Below are positions 31,862-43,878 of a stretch of DNA of 64,000 nt, one piece after another (positions within the stretch are counted from its first letter, which is position 1; the number at the start of each line of letters is the position of its first letter). The notes below the pieces were generated by a model. That model was given only the letters and a program-made list of their open reading frames with translations, was not told where the DNA came from and searched no databases. Made by a program: the position numbers and the translations under genes. The stretch covers positions 2,232,001-2,296,000 of the forward strand of contig JAHRBS010000007.1 of NCBI GenBank assembly GCA_024305745.1, written 5' to 3'. The DNA is from Polyporus tsugae. Lineage: Eukaryota; Basidiomycota; Agaricomycetes; Polyporales; Polyporaceae.

Positions 31862-34800
31862 CTGGGCGATGGGATCAGGGGGGCCCTGTCGATGGGGATC
31901 TTGTGTGAGACGTGTGCCCGCGGCCGGGGAGGACGAAGCGGGCAACTCACCGTGAGCGCTAGCTGATCGGCGGAGGTAGGAGGAGGCTCAGGCTGACTCG
32001 AGGCTGAGTGGGAGATTCAGATTCTGCGCTGCTCCGCCAGCCCGTGTCCGACGCGGTTTATGTTTACAGTCGCTGATCGAACCAGACCTTCGCGCGATTC
32101 CGATCGGGCGAATGTAGGTCCACAGTGGTTTCGCGGCCGGGAGGAGCGGTGCCCGTGCTGGCAGTTGCTGTCGGGGACGGAGACGTCTGGGAGGTCGTCG
32201 GGATGTTCTAGGAGTGACTAGGACGCTTGGTTGTTGTGCGCTGCTAGAGCTGGAGTAGCTTGGTGTGGTTGCGTGCAGGATACAGGCCGAGTGTGGGGGA
32301 AGGGAGCTTTTTACGGACTGGGAGGGCTGGCTATGTGCATACCCAACTTGCCTTTTAGTCGACGAGCCGGAAACAGCCCGAGGAGCCAGATGATCGTAGC
32401 ATGTGGTAATGCAAATCGGTTGCGCAGGGGCGGCAGACGGTTCGAACGAGTGAGGAGAATCCCTTCCGACGGACGCTGGGGAAACGCTGACGAGCCCTGA
32501 CGAGGACCTCGTTCCTCGTGGGCCTCACACGGCTCAGTCCAAGCCGATTTCGCTTGTCCCTTCAGATGGAAGCCAACCCACAAGACAGGCACCTCCCACC
32601 CACACATTCGTCCACCCGGACCCCCGCCACCCCGCCGCCGCCGTGCGAACTTCTCCTCGGCCTCCTCCCCTCCCTCCCCTTCGTCCAACCCACCTGTCTC
32701 AACCTTTGCTATCCGACGAGTATGGCCCCCAGCCGTACTCATCGTCCTCCTAAATTTTAGCCCAACGCTCATCTCACTCAAAGTCGCATCTGACCGCTTC
32801 CCCGATTAGCAGCAACCTGTTTAGCCTAACTTTGGGAACAAGTCATTCCGCACCCGTCGCATGCTTGACGAAACGCCCCATCGACTCATGTGTCTCGCCG
32901 ATGGCCCTTTTCGCTACTGGCCACTATCATACGTCCCATTGGCACTGGCCCATCGCTTACACAGCCTGGTCGTTGTCGTTGCCTCTGCTGACCTTCCATT
33001 TAACCAATGCTAGTGTGGCCTTAGCCTTAGACACTAAACACCCCCGCTTCGACGGCACATATATACTTGCCTCCCCAAATCATCGCCACCATGGAGCCTG
33101 GGTTCTCCATGAGTTAATCGCCTCCTTAACACCTTCTCAAAATAGCGTCGCCATGATTTATTGCCCCAATGTCTTAGACAGGTTCTCCGTCAACCCTTAT
33201 CTTGACATCATATCTCACGCCCATCCCTGCTTTTATTATCCAGAAAGCCAACCAACTGCCATCTCTCCCATACACCCACCGTAGTCCTCTACTGAGAGTC
33301 AGGACGCCTCCCCGAGTACCTTGCTCAGGATCCTCCTCGAGTCCTCCCACACTTCAAGCTTCAAGCTTCATTCAACATACCGTACCACTGGTAGTCTCCG
33401 GTCCCGGAAAACATCAGACATCTGCCAATCCTGGATATGCTAGCCTCGTGGTTTGCAAGTGTGTAGAGAAGGCAATGCAAAAATCTATTCAGAGCCCGCG
33501 GTCACTGTCGCTCGTGGGTGAGTTCTGTTCGCGACTCGGATATCGATGTGTCGTGGTGATGTTGCTGACGCGGATATGTTGTAGGACCCCAGACGCTTCC
33601 TCGTGTTCAGCATTTTTCCGAATGGTTCCGTCGCATCCTCCTTACGACATTTTGGAAACCGTCCGCTCTCTTCCATGGTGGCCTCGTGTTGAGTGTTCCC
33701 TGTTGATTGTTGATTCGGGGGCTGACAGACAGAGGCGTGCTCAGCCGTCAATATAAACCGGTCTCGTAATAAGAGCGTATAAGAGGGCTACAGAAAACCG
33801 GTGACTTGCTACCGATGACGAGAATGCATTATCCCGTTGGGCGGTTCTGATGGGGCACCCGGAACTATGTTTCACGCAACCTTCACGTGTCCCAACCACC
33901 TATGCCCTGGCTCAGGATGGCTTGGCTCAGGCGGTCCTCAAGTTCTCCGATGGTACGTCGCTCATTGAGATTCCGTCCCCGCGTCATCTCACGAACGACT
34001 CAACTGAACGCTGCGTCAGGCATCTGGCACAATTTCCTTCCTTGTTCGACACATTCTGTAGTTCGTCGTTCCTCGTGAAGCGTTTGCTGTCTCGCCGGCG
34101 GTCTAGCCGTGTCTTTGTAGTCGTCCGACAGATTCTTATTCGCTCGTCTCAGGAGCCTGGTCCGCAGCAGTAACGGGTGCAATCCTTGGCAACGCCTTAT
34201 TCAGCATACAGTCTTAAGACAGCAAACCGCGTACGTCTCCTTCAGCCAAACCAGGCCGACACCACGACCGACAATCATACGACATTTCACCCGGCATTCA
34301 TACACCGCTTTCCTGCACTCCTACCCCCGTTTTCGCGTTCGCCAAGTGCTCGTCCAGAGTTTGCAAGAAGAGGAACCGGCATTCAAACTACGGCGTCACC
34401 CTCGTACGTGCCTGCGCCCTGAAATCTCCCCCAAAATACTATCTGACAGAACGGTATGCACGGCACGGTTCTCGTGGGTCGTGCCGTCTTTAGTGTAGTC
34501 CCACTCCTTGCCATTCTTCCGTACCTATACGCTCCCCCTCCGCGCATCCCGCGCATCCCGACGAACACAGAGAAGCACTCGGGTAAGGTATGCATCCGCC
34601 CTGACAGCCGGCGAAAGTTACCGGCCAATCTCGCACCGCATCACCCGTGCCGACCGCTCGTAGCTTCTCGCCATCGTATACATGTCCGTGGGACCCCGCA
34701 CATTCCTTTTCTCCTGCGCCCTGGCTTCCCCGCCTCGATCCGCGACGGTCTGCCACACCAGCGGGGCGCTGTGCAGCCCACGGGATCCTGGCCCATGTCC

Positions 34801-35509
34801 ATCCCGCAACCTTACTGCATGTGCGGCGCGCGCAAGCGCGGACCCAGTGCCCGAAAGGAGCTTAGGGTCGTCCTGGCCTTACGACGACTCCAGCGCGCGA
34901 CGGGCCGCCCGCGACGCGATTGGGTTCTCTTCGTCTCGTGCGCCGCGTCCGAGGGAAGCAGCGCTGTGCGCAAGACGTAATCTCCCACAGGCCGGCGCAG
35001 CGGGACTCGATAAGGGCCTCTCCTGGGCCTTCCTGGGCCCTCACCACCCGGCGGGACCCTCGCCTGCGTCGCGCGAAGCAAGCGCGGAATTTCAATGTGT
35101 GTTGGCGGTGTGCTCGGACGAGGGACAATGTATCTAGGGAAGCGGAATCCTGGCAGACACGCGTGGCGGGCTTCGCGCCTTTCTATTGGCGCACCGAACC
35201 TTCGCTGAGTTTCCGCATTCTGCAGAAGGCTGCGGTCTAGGACGCCGGGGACTTGGACGAAGAGTCCAGGGCGACGTCGATCTACCATAATCGGACCTAC
35301 AGTCCGCATTCTCCACTCAGTCGAGATGGCCACGGTGGCCACATCAGGCATGCCTGGGATACGGCTCCCGAGTGCGTGGCTGCGGACCTGACAAGAGCTC
35401 AAGAAGGGTGCGTATATTTACAACAGTTATTAAAGCATGGTACCATTAGGAGAATCCGACCATGAAACCCACGAGCATGTACGCGTAGACTACCAAAAGA
35501 CATGCAATG
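31862..35509. other. 3.6-kb region without a recognised gene
   Basis: The longest gene-poor stretch of the left half. Open frames up to about 200 codons exist on both strands, but none shows a recognisable domain, convincing splice structure or coherent composition. It changes character along its length: GC-rich at the left, less GC-rich with CCAAT-like and T-rich stretches at about 32.8-34.4 kb, then GC-rich at 34.5-35.2 kb. It contains an AAGCTTCA repeat at 33351-33372. It may hold a lineage-specific gene, a non-coding RNA or decayed sequence; nothing can be supported from sequence alone. Confidence 0.5.
33351..33372. repeat. TTCAAGCTTCAAGCTTCA repeat
   Basis: Two and a half copies of TTCAAGC around two AAGCTT palindromes, the reverse-complement form of the repeat at 9102-9142. 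Confidence 0.65.
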
Positions 35510-38500
35510 CTATGAGGTCCCATCCTTCTCGAGTCGCGAAAGATCCTCCTTGATCACCTCATCTATATTCCGAATGCGTTCTCCCCGAATGACCTTTTGC
35601 ACTTCCTCGGCGTCCAAGGTCTCGTGTTCGACGAGCGCGCTCGCAAGCTGTCGGGATGCGATCGAGGCAACGTAACGATGCATCAAGCGAGCATCTCCAG
35701 GTCAGCACATGCTTCATGAGCATCGCGGGAGAGAATGGAAGTACGTACCCGGTGCAGCTCATCCGCTTTAGACTTCAGGAGCGCGGTCACCCGTGACTCT
35801 CCCGCTATCAGCAGGCTGCCGGGCCACAAGGGCGACAAGTACAAAATCGATCAGCCGAGGCACGCTCTGGCCCCCGTATACCGCGTCGCTGACCTCCCAG
35901 GCGCGGCACATAGCGGTGTACCGCGAATACTGAGGATGGGAGGTACGAGGGGATACCGAGAGAGCAGATCACATGGGGTAATTACGTACCTCCGGACTTC
36001 GTCTTCTATTTCATCCTTCTTTTTGGGACTAATGGTGTCTTCCCTGTCGCTGAGGTAAACAGGGCCAATCTTGTGGGAATAACCCCAGTTCTACGGCGGC
36101 GAAAGGCATGCATCAGAACCCGAGCGATTCTCCACTTTATCATCGGGAGACAAACTGTCACTTACCTTAACCATGGCTCGCGCTGTCCGTGTTGCGTGCT
36201 GCAAGTCCGAGGACGCGCCACTGGTCACGTTCTCGGGGCCGTAGACTAGAAGCAGGGAACACGTTAGGAGCAACGGTCAGCCATGACTGATACGAGAAGC
36301 ACGACAGGGAAATAACGGACTGAGTTCTTCCGCGACTCGACCGCCCATGCACACGTCGATCTCCGCGAGGTACTCCTTCAGCGACACCGAGTATCTATCA
36401 TCCTTGGGCAGTTGGCTGGTCTGTAACCGTCCACGTCATGAGACATGGTCCGACAATGGGGAAAGGGGAATGACGTACGATGCCCAAAGCGTGGCCGCGA
36501 GGAACACAGGTAACCTTGTGCAGCGGCATGGCGCCTTCGGTGTACAGCGCTACCAGAGCATGACCACCCTAGAGCCACGGCGATCAGAAACCCTGTAAAA
36601 CCATTACGATGAACCGGAGGGCACCGACCTCATGGTACGCGGTCATTTTCTTAATTTCCTCGCTAATGAAGGAGGCCTTCCTCTCCGCTCCCATGACGAT
36701 GCGGTCCTGTCGGAAATTCCGGAAGTCGACGGCTCAGTAGTTGATAGATAGACAAGTATAAAATTGTTTACCTTTGCCCATTCAAAGTGGTTTAGGCTTA
36801 CGGACAGTGCGCCTTCACGGGCGGCCTTGACCGCAGCTTGGCTAATAGAGTCACATAAGATTTAGCGGCGGCGGCGCAATTTGAACGGGGAGACTTACTT
36901 GACTAGGTTTTGCAAATCAGCACCAGAGAATCCAACCGTTCCCCGCGCGAGGATCATGGCATCGACCTCTGTGAGTAATGTGGAGCCGTGTGAATGATTA
37001 GCTAGCGATCGAGTGAGCCAAGCCTACCTAGGGCGGTTGTCACGTTCTTCATATGGTGCTGCAGGATCTGGACACGGCCACGAACATCGGGGAGAGGGAC
37101 GGCAACGTGTTTATCGAAGCGACCGGGTCGTACCAGGGCACTGACAGCGTCATGGTATCAGGCACTCGCAATTGAAAACTGGACAGAAGGCAAACGCACG
37201 GATCCAGAGACTCTGGGAAGTTGGTAGCCGCGATGACGATGATGCCCTCGTTCTGCAAGAAGCCGTCCATCTCGACCAGAAGCTGGTTCAGCGTCTGCTT
37301 CATGTAATGTTGATCACGACTCGAACGCTTTCCACCAATGGCGTCAAGCTCGTCAATGAAAATAATCGCGGGCTGCTTCTTGCGAGCGGCGGCAAAGAGG
37401 TCCCGAACACGCTTCGCGCCAACGCCGACGAACATCTCGTCAAACTCAGAGCTAAGTGAAAAAGTCAGTCAAAATACAGGTTCTAAGTGACGACGGGGGT
37501 TGAAGTGTCCGTACCCGGAAGCAAAGAGGAATGGGACTCCGGCCTCCCCAGCAACGGCCCGTGCGAGCATCGTCTTACCAGTTCCAGGAGGCCCGGTAAG
37601 CAAGACGCCTTTGGGAAGCTTCCCGCCAAGGGTGCTAAACGCCGCGGGGTCCCTCAAGAATTCGACAATTTCTTGAAGTTCCTGGGAAACGTAGCGGCCA
37701 ATCAGGCGAGATGAAAAGTCCGGAGTGAGAGTTGACTTACAGCCTTGGCCTCGTCAACTCCGTGTACGTCACTGAACTTGTACGTTTTGGCCTGGATGGG
37801 TTCAAACTCGGCTTGACGGGGTCCCGCCTTGAGTAGGCCGGAGTTCTCGACCCATATCGACAGAACCACGAGGACGACTGTTCGTCCGGCATGAGAAAGT
37901 AAGCGGTCGTGAAGTGTGTACGAACTTACAGAAGGCCACGAGACCTGCGGAAACCACGAATCGGATGAGTCGCAGAAAAACAGTCCCTCTCGCTGTTGAG
38001 GTAATAGTAGCATCAGTAAAATATCCGAGTGTTGGTAGAGTTTATTCAAGTTGCAGTTACTGGGGTCTCGAGGGTGACCACAAGCTACTGCCGCAACATA
38101 CACCTGTCATGCATGATCTGGGGCGAACAGTCTATGTGACGTGATTGGCTGGCTACTCAGCCGCTATCAGCCAAGGTATCGTGTGCCTTCATGAGAATCA
38201 TAACGGAGACTATTCGGGTCAACATAGGACTAGGGAGATCGACACACGAATTACGATCATCCTTGGAAGATGATTGGTGCCAAAGACGCTAGGCACATGA
38301 GGTTCATAGCGGAGAAGAACATTGCGAGGGAAAGAAGCGGATTCAACTCACGTTCGTTGAGGGTCACAACAATGGGGTTCCCAGGGACCCCAGCACCGCG
38401 GCCGAGAGCAGCTCCGAGCGCGTCGAGATCCGTGTGTGTTGACCGTGCTACTGTCTCCTTCCCCGCTAGAACCTCTTGAGCAGCCTGCTGACTGGACGAG

Positions 38501-39103
38501 ACAGCAGCGGGGGACGATGCCGGCGGGACGGATTCCGAGGCGAGAGTAGAACCAGATTCCGCAGCGGGAGTATCTGCAGACGCAGATGCCACCGGGGCAG
38601 ATACAGACCCACTGGACGCAGATACAGTGGCAGGCGCGGTAGTGGAAGCGGCCAAGAGCGTGTCTCTTCTCCGAGCAGCAGACGTTATTGATGATTCAAG
38701 ACCAAGGTCGCGCAATGCAGTCAGGTACAGTTTGAACGCCGTTTCCGAGCGAATGAGCGGGTGCGAGGGGTTCTATACACCATGAGTCAACGGATAGAAC
38801 GTCATCATGAGGTTACTCACGAATTCGCTCGTCCTTTCCCATCGTGCCACTACCGTGTTCAGGCCGGGCTTCACCTTCGTGTTAACCAACGCATCGAACA
38901 ACGCAATCTGCTTATCAACATCCTCCGGATGCGCGTCCGCTTCTGCTTCGAGTTTGGAGACACTGGCCACGACGGCGGGTGGGGGGACTCCAGTAGGTCT
39001 ACGGAAGAGAGAGGCAAGCGACAACGGTCGTGACTGGACGAGAACTGGCGTCGCAAGAGGACGCCTATGCGCCAGCACAAATGCGCGTAAGGGGGGATTG
39101 CAT
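35510..39103 (-). CDS. YME1: Mitochondrial i-AAA protease Yme1 (FtsH family)
   Basis: Inner-membrane ATP-dependent metalloprotease whose active site faces the intermembrane space. A multi-exon gene. The N-terminal region has a basic leader and [20 protein letters not shown], then a long S/A/P-rich linker, one transmembrane segment, and [11 protein letters not shown]. The AAA core has Walker [20 protein letters not shown], Walker [37 protein letters not shown], and the zinc motif HEGGH, whose codons are split by an intron (HE ends at 36629, GGH begins at 36568). The second part of the protease domain is [20 protein letters not shown], and the C-terminus is [20 protein letters not shown]. The exact start is a problem: the good leader frame ([11 protein letters not shown]...) has no ATG, while the ATG at 39103-39101 is one base out of frame across a C6 run. 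Confidence 0.92.
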
Positions 39104-39899
39104 GAAGGAAAACTTGACAGCGAGCGGAATGGCGAGAGGGAGTGACGGGGTGTGCGAATGGGGGGTATCTGGGTGCGACATGCACCCAGTCTAAGGAACT
39201 GCGCGTCACCCGCCGCTTGTCAGTCGACGTTGCCACCCTCATGCGAAGAGGCTACTCACTATTGACATGGACATCGTCGACGCCGACGCCGGGCGACGGA
39301 TGGAGTCCGGAAGGGTGGACCGAGACCAGGTCAGCGATGGTGGACGCGGCAGGAAGCAAGGTCTTTCGGCACGTGCGTGACGCAAGCTCAATAGGCGCTA
39401 TTGCCAGCGCTAACTCTCCCGGGCCGAACCACGTCTCGCCGCGGCCCCAGGGTCTCGCCAACAACTGCCATACGTCGTTTTGCAGCGGGGAAGATCTAAG
39501 TCTACACAACTAACTTATGAATCTCGAGACAGCGGGTAGATAACCATTATTTTCTGTTCCAACATTTACCCATAGACCTCAATGTTGGTAGGACTAGGAA
39601 TTCTCGGAACCATTGACATTAATTCCATCTGAATCCCTTACGCTTGAAGATGAAGAAGGTCTGCAAGCCACCCGGGCCCGCTCCTAGCTACTTAATTAAT
39701 CATCTAGTCGGGCCCAACAAAGCCGGTGAGTGTGCAACAAGCCCACCTACACCGAATGCAACCGTAAGCTGCTGTACACTGGCCCAGGACATTGTTGCGC
39801 GCTAGAGGAGTTCATGACGTCGAAGTATTTACCACATGCACCTTCTCCGGCACATGGCCGACTTACACCGTCTATCTCCAATGCTTGCCTTATCCACCC
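39104..39899. promoter_or_regulatory. Divergent intergenic region, YME1 / MIL1-like
   Basis: About 800 bp between divergent starts. No gene recognised; a minus-strand frame of 85 codons at 39252-39509 has no ATG and no family match. From about 39.5 to 39.75 kb the sequence is A/T-richer (for example TTAATTAATCA), as expected for promoter DNA. Confidence 0.4.
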
Positions 39900-41810
39900 A
39901 TGTCACAGAAGAGCGACCTGACAAAAGTGACAACTCCCAAGGAGCTCAGCGACCAGCAATGCTCTGCTGTGTTGGAACGTCTAACTTGCGAACTCGCGAG
40001 CTTTCGGAACACGGCTGAGATGTACTCCACAGCGGAGTCTTGGGTAGCTCACGACGTCCCCGACTCTCAAACCCATATAGATTTTGTCGCCGCACTAGAT
40101 GTTTGGGCCCAGGAAACTCTGAAGAACATCTGGCTTGCCTGTCGTGAACCTGGCCCGGGTGCGTCGTCGCATTCGTTTGTACCTTATCCCGCTCGACAAG
40201 CTTACGCTCAACGTCACAGGTTATGACCCACCGAAGTTGGATCCATATTCCGACACCTCTACCATGGGCCTCCCTCCACTCCCACTCCAGGAGCAGCTGA
40301 TACCCCTCCTGAACACCGTACTCCTCTTGCATGTCACGTCTGGGAAGGAGTACTCCAGCCGCACTCGCACATTCCTCTTCTCCATCGCCCCAATAGACGA
40401 AGAATCAGTGGCCGCCACGCTCAAGAACCCAGGACGGGCGATCGAAGAGGCCGAGAAGAAGACCAACGCTGCCCGCGAAGAACACTCACGCAGGAGCAAA
40501 GTGATGCGGTATGTCGGCATCGGTGCTGGAGCTGTCGCGGGTGGCGCCCTCATCGGCCTCACTGGAGGACTCGCTGCCCCAGCTATCGGCGCCGGGGTCA
40601 GTTCCATCCTGGGGTGGATTGGCGTCGGTGGTACTGCCGTGGGGGTGCTGGCGACAGGTCTCGCTGGATCCTCTGTCGTGTGCGGTGCGCTCTTTGGGGC
40701 GTATGGGTCGAGGGAGACAGCAAGGATCATCACGCAATATACGAGAGACGTGCGCGATCTCGCTATCAAGCCTGTCCATGCGCCCCGCGAAACTATGGCC
40801 GTTCGGCTATGTGTTACTGGCTGGCTCGACACCCTCGAGGATGTCACGGAGCCTTGGGTTGTGTTCCGGGGCGATGATACTCTCGCATTACAATGGGTAA
40901 GCTGACCTTTTAATCCCACGCAGCCCGACTGACCTTGTTCTGCAGGAAATAGAAGCGCTGAAGGATCTCTCATCGGCCTTGCTGACCCTCGTCAAGGCGC
41001 AAGCAATGCAGTTTGTCCGGGGCGAGATCATCAAATACACCGTCCTTGCTGCCCTCTGGAAAGCACTCTCTCCCACTGTTTGGACCAAAGTCACGAAACT
41101 TATAGGTAAAACTCGAGTGCACACTTGCACCACGACGACCCAGCGACTCATGTACTAGCTTCGCAGACAACCCCTGGGTGACGGCGAAGAACCTCGCCCA
41201 CCGCACCGGTAGAGTCCTCGGAGACCTCCTCGCCTCTCGTGTCCTCGGGAACCGCCCCATAACCCTCGTCGGGTACTCCCTCGGCTCCATCGTCATCTTC
41301 GAAGCCCTGCAGCACCTCGCCTCCCTGCCCCCCGCGCAGACGCTCGGCCTCATCCAAGACGTCTACCTCTTTGGGAGCCCTATCCCGGTCGACCGCACAC
41401 AGTGGGCAGCGATACGGCGCGTCGTGTCCGGCCGGTTGGTCAACGGATACGGGAAGGACGATTACGTGCTGGCGGTGCTCGCGCGTGCATCGGGGATGAG
41501 CTGGGACGTTGCAGGGTTGACGCCGGTCGAGCTCCAGGGGGTGGAGAACGTCTCATGCGACGAGGTGGACGGACACCTCAAGTGGCGAGGGATGATTGGA
41601 CAGTGTCTTGCGAAGTGCAACGCCTATGGTGTCGATCCTGAGGAGGTTAAGAAGCAGCTAGAGAATACGTCCATCAAGGTCAGCGAAGAACCGGACATAA
41701 GCCAAGAGACAGAGAAGGCGACGCGGGCGAGTCCCGACTCAGATCGAACAGCCTGCGCAGGCAACGGGAAAACCGACGGCGTCGACGATCGCGGGGAGTG
41801 TGAAAGTTAA
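39900..41810 (+). CDS. DUF726 alpha/beta hydrolase (TMCO4 / yeast Mil1 type)
   Basis: Four exons (39900-40158, 40220-40896, 40946-41105, 41167-41810) close to 579 aa. The family is a membrane-associated serine hydrolase; yeast Mil1/YFL034W binds the AP-1 clathrin adaptor. Seen: a helical N-terminal part (ERLTCELASF, DVWAQETLKNIWLACRE), and a glycine/alanine-rich hydrophobic hairpin typical of DUF726 (VGIGAGAVAGGALIGLTGGL and GVGGTAVGVLATGLAGSSVV, about residues 180-240). The hydrolase core follows: RLCVTGWLDTLEDVTEPW, the nucleophile elbow LVGYSLGSIVIFEAL (GxSxG), DVYLFGSPIPVDRTQW, VNGYGKDDYVL, and a late histidine in EVDGHLKWRGMIG that fits the catalytic triad. The last 50 residues are acidic and disordered. 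All triad positions appear intact. Confidence 0.9.
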
Positions 41811-41977
41811 CGGACTTTCCGTATATCACTTGGAGTCTGGTAATAGTAGTGTGTTTGTCCGATCTAAGCAATACATCGATAGCAGGGAGAGCGTCCATGA
41901 AGCTTGACTAGGTGCGAGTGTAGTAGTCCGTGGCGAGCGCCGTACTATAAACATTAGCAGATGCTCTCTCAAATGTC

Positions 41978-43236
41978 TCATGACGATAGCAATCCTGCAA
42001 GAGCACCAATGTTGATTCCCAGGCTCTTGAGCAGGTTCTATAACATGCTCTTCTCAGCGAAGGCGCGTAGGAGATCAACCGATCTGCGTACCTCGAGCTC
42101 CTGAGCATCGTTGCCTAAGGGACATGCGAAGGAAGCCTGCTGCGAAAGGGACGTCGTGAATGGAACAAGCATGATCTTTACTCCAATCTGTAGGCAGAAA
42201 GTATCATTGCTCAATAAGATGGAGAAACATGCGAGACCGAAATCCTGACGCCACTCACCTTGATATTGACGGTAACCGTAATGTCAGAGGCGGCGGTGTT
42301 GGGATCGATGCCGCAGTGCTTTGCGAGGTCGGTAATGACGGCGCCAGAGGGGTCAGCCGCGGCGTCGTACTCGATCGTAACAGGGAACGTGAAGTTGGTC
42401 TGCGTATGGTCCTGGAACTTGATGTTCGTCATATGTCCCGACCCGACCTGAGTGCTGTTAATGGGGTAGATAACCTGAAGCGCACGAGGTGAGGTATGTT
42501 GGGGAGCTGCGGAGACATAGGAAGGTGGGACTCACAGAGGCGTCGAGTTTGTATAGCTCCACGGTGAAGAAATTCGGGTTGTTGACACTGGCATGATATC
42601 AGAATGGAGACAACTGTACACGTAGGAAATCACAGATACCTAATATCAACGGGCAAACCGATACTGACGCTACTACTGTTGATGGAAACGGAGTTGACAT
42701 CTACAGTGGGTTTGCCAACAATAACATTCGGCGGGCGGAGGTACTGGAATGCGGTCTGTGAGCCCCTAATCGTATGAAGCACGGACGAAACACTCACGAG
42801 CGCGATCGTGAGTACGACGCTGATTAAGAGGAGGATGAAGATCATGAGCGTGCAGCAGAAGAACCTGCCGCAACAGCTCGCACGCGAGCCCTTCGTCCAC
42901 AAATTGCCCTGGTAGTCCTTGCGCCACTGGCGCATGTTTCCAGGAGTCCTGCAAACAACGAATATTTGTAAACCACAGAAGCTCAAATAGTGGGACGAGG
43001 CAGACGTACTTCTCGCCAATCGGTTGGAGTGTAACATCATCGTTATCGTACCCACTCGCGGGCCTCACAGCCTCCTCCTTTGAACGACCATCGTAGCCTC
43101 CATACGTATGACCACCCGTCCCGTTGGTGTAACCTCCGTTCGCATGTTGCTGCTGCACCTCGTACGGGTTGAAGGGGGGATCTTGGTACTGCTGCTGCGC
43201 ATATTGGCCGTGCGCGTAAGGGTCGTGGTATGACAT
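41978..43236 (-). CDS. LEA2-like single-pass membrane protein
   Basis: Multi-exon. The N-terminal 75 residues are Y/Q/G-rich and cytosolic-looking (YAHGQYAQQQYQDPPFNPYE). A basic, cysteine-rich approach (GSRASCCGRFFCC) leads to one transmembrane segment (TLMIFILLLISVVLTIALV). The outer part is a beta sandwich of the LEA_2/NDR1 type: IVGKPTVDVNSVSINSSSV, VNNPNFFTVELYKLDA, YPINSTQVGSG, TNFTFPVTIEYD and SDITVTVNI, with several NxS/T sites. The end is KIMLVPFTTSLSQQASFACP, then, after an intron, NLLKSLGINIGALAGLLSS. Fungal proteins of this layout are cell-surface or ER proteins of unknown function, often lipid-binding in the wider family. The C-terminal exon was chosen because it gives the usual apolar ending and closes frame at TGA 41980-41978. 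Confidence 0.82.
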
Positions 43237-43878
43237 CACGGGAACGGTGGTGGTCTTATTGAGGATCTGTCGATTACCAGGATCGCCACAGAAACGACGA
43301 CAAGACTAGGGGGGGGAATATAGGTAGATGGAGAGCAAGAGAGAGACGGGAGGAGGCCGCGGCCGGCGCGAAGAGAGAGGTAATAACGTGCGGTGCGGAA
43401 GGGAGCGGATGAGGAGACCGTGGACAGCCAAGTGAACAGCCTTGCAAAGTACGCAGCCACTTAGCGCTCAGCGCTCAGCTCTCGCTTAGATGACGATCCG
43501 CAGTACTCCACCGTGGGAGACATGGATCTAAACCTGCTACGATGTCCGTACACCGCATGCGGCATATGGCCCTAGTGCGAGCTCTCGGCGAAATCCTACC
43601 ATCGCAACTCTCATCATGGACAAGACCGTACACTCAGCTGTCCAATGAACTGAACACACCCAAGATGGTAGAACACGTAGACAAAGTTCCATTGAAAAAG
43701 ACGACAATCCCATTCAGACAAGGTGTACACGATTTTGCTAGGTATATGCGCATAGAGGAATCGCTCAGCAACATAAATATAATGGTTTCAGTCTGGTCCA
43801 AGGGGTGAGGATGTTAGGACATATCGTGACGGCAGCAGCGCCGAAGCCGGTCTCCGACGTACTAAGCAACCGGAAAAC
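43237..43878. other. Intergenic region
   Basis: About 640 bp between the start of the LEA2-like gene and the stop of the RING gene, both on the minus strand. No gene is supported. The left 200 bp is purine-rich and probably the 5' leader of the LEA2-like gene. Confidence 0.5.

Noticed and set aside
34456..35402. Overlapping frames of 150-200 codons on both strands
   Set aside because: GC-rich sequence opens several frames at once; no domain, no splice logic and no bias towards one frame.
39252..39509. 85-codon minus-strand frame as a possible first exon of YME1
   Set aside because: It begins without ATG, and its GTGAGT donor phase does not match the available acceptors leading into the YME1 leader.
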